Source of the DNA: DATFYM01 sp035315065 | Lineage (GTDB): Bacteria > Acidobacteriota > Terriglobia > UBA7540 | Direction: 5' to 3' | DNA: 38,781 nt | Assembly (NCBI GenBank): GCA_035315065.1 | Contig: DATFYM010000087.1 | Span: 1 to 38,781 of the forward strand | Notes under the pieces: generated by a model | Seen by the model: only the letters and a program-made list of their open reading frames with translations | Told to the model about the DNA's origin: nothing | The model's database searches: none | Shown: piece after piece, positions 38,726 through 38,781 of the stretch | Layout: the number at the start of each line of letters is the position of its first letter | Numbering within the stretch: position 1 is the stretch's first letter | Program-made: the position numbers and the translations under genes

Positions 38726-38781
38726 ATGCTGGCGGACGAAGCTCCCGGCACGAGCCTAGACGCTTCGCCTAGCGAAACGGG
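38726..38781 (+). CDS. Start of an unknown gene cut by the window end
   Basis: A very strong ribosome-binding site, GGAGGAGG (38711-38718), lies 7 nt ahead of ATG 38726. The 18 codons visible (MLADEAPGTSLDASPSET) are open to the end of the window. Too short to identify. Confidence 0.4.
   Translation, partial: MLADEAPGTSLDASPSET

Noticed and set aside
38323..38772. 149-codon gene at the window end
   Set aside because: Runs through three perfect hairpins, has no ribosome-binding site or recognised domain; the strong start at 38726 is in another frame.
1..38781. tRNA, rRNA, riboswitch or replication-origin signals
   Set aside because: None was recognised on either strand by reading; a covariance-model search was not possible here.

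Overview
The window looks like a chromosomal piece of a GC-rich, Gram-negative-type bacterium, most likely an Acidobacteriota member. Evidence: a C-terminal fragment of the winged-helix/PD40 propeller proteins typical of that phylum, a broken duplicated-orphan-permease (ADOP-type) gene, Uma2 and DUF433/DUF5615 genes, many small secreted proteins of unknown function, and low-complexity imperfect hairpins in almost every intergenic gap. The phylum call is inference from gene content; no rRNA or tRNA gene was seen.

Layout. 1-0.44 kb: the end of an unknown gene and a dead IS1182-like transposase. 0.66-1.15 kb: an Smr-domain gene with a good sigma-70 promoter, then 0.8 kb of repeats. 2-9.1 kb, all plus: larC, metG, a four-helix-bundle (23S-IVP type) cassette between 55-bp inverted repeats, a TatD nuclease, a radical SAM/SPASM-like enzyme and a Uma2 gene. 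9.65-16.9 kb: a seven-gene plus-strand cluster (receiver domain, acyl carrier protein, ketoacyl-ACP synthase, MGDG-synthase-like glycosyltransferase, PaaK-like adenylate-forming ligase, MtnX-like HAD phosphatase, class III aminotransferase). It reads as a biosynthetic pathway for an acyl-derived, aminated and glycosylated product that I cannot match to a known compound. 17-21.7 kb: a cold-shock gene, a Nudix hydrolase, a LytTR regulator and four predicted exported proteins. 21.9-26.8 kb, minus: a haem operon in the order ccsA/hemX-hemA-hemC-hemD. 27.1-28.2 kb: a possibly leaderless 33-codon ORF abutting a lower-GC gene with a PD-(D/E)XK-like motif. 28.2-34.3 kb: a permease fossil, then an ABC-type tripartite exporter (two FtsX-like permeases, HlyD/MacA adaptor, LolD-like ATPase). 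34.6-37 kb: a Tat-exported aldo/keto reductase, a DUF433 antitoxin with a truncated DUF5615 toxin, and a truncated PD40 gene. 37.1 kb to the end: a frameshifted IS110 element with structured non-coding flanks.

The most unusual feature is the set of more than a dozen long imperfect inverted repeats, each built from a different short core (for example AATTGACGATTG, GGAACAGGGAATA, GTCAGAAGTCAGA). At least two AATTGACGATTG copies carry further matching outer ends. One copy ends a toxin gene early, one hairpin-like insert is translated inside metG, and one pair of arms encloses the IVP gene. Together this suggests small non-autonomous mobile elements still reshaping this genome.
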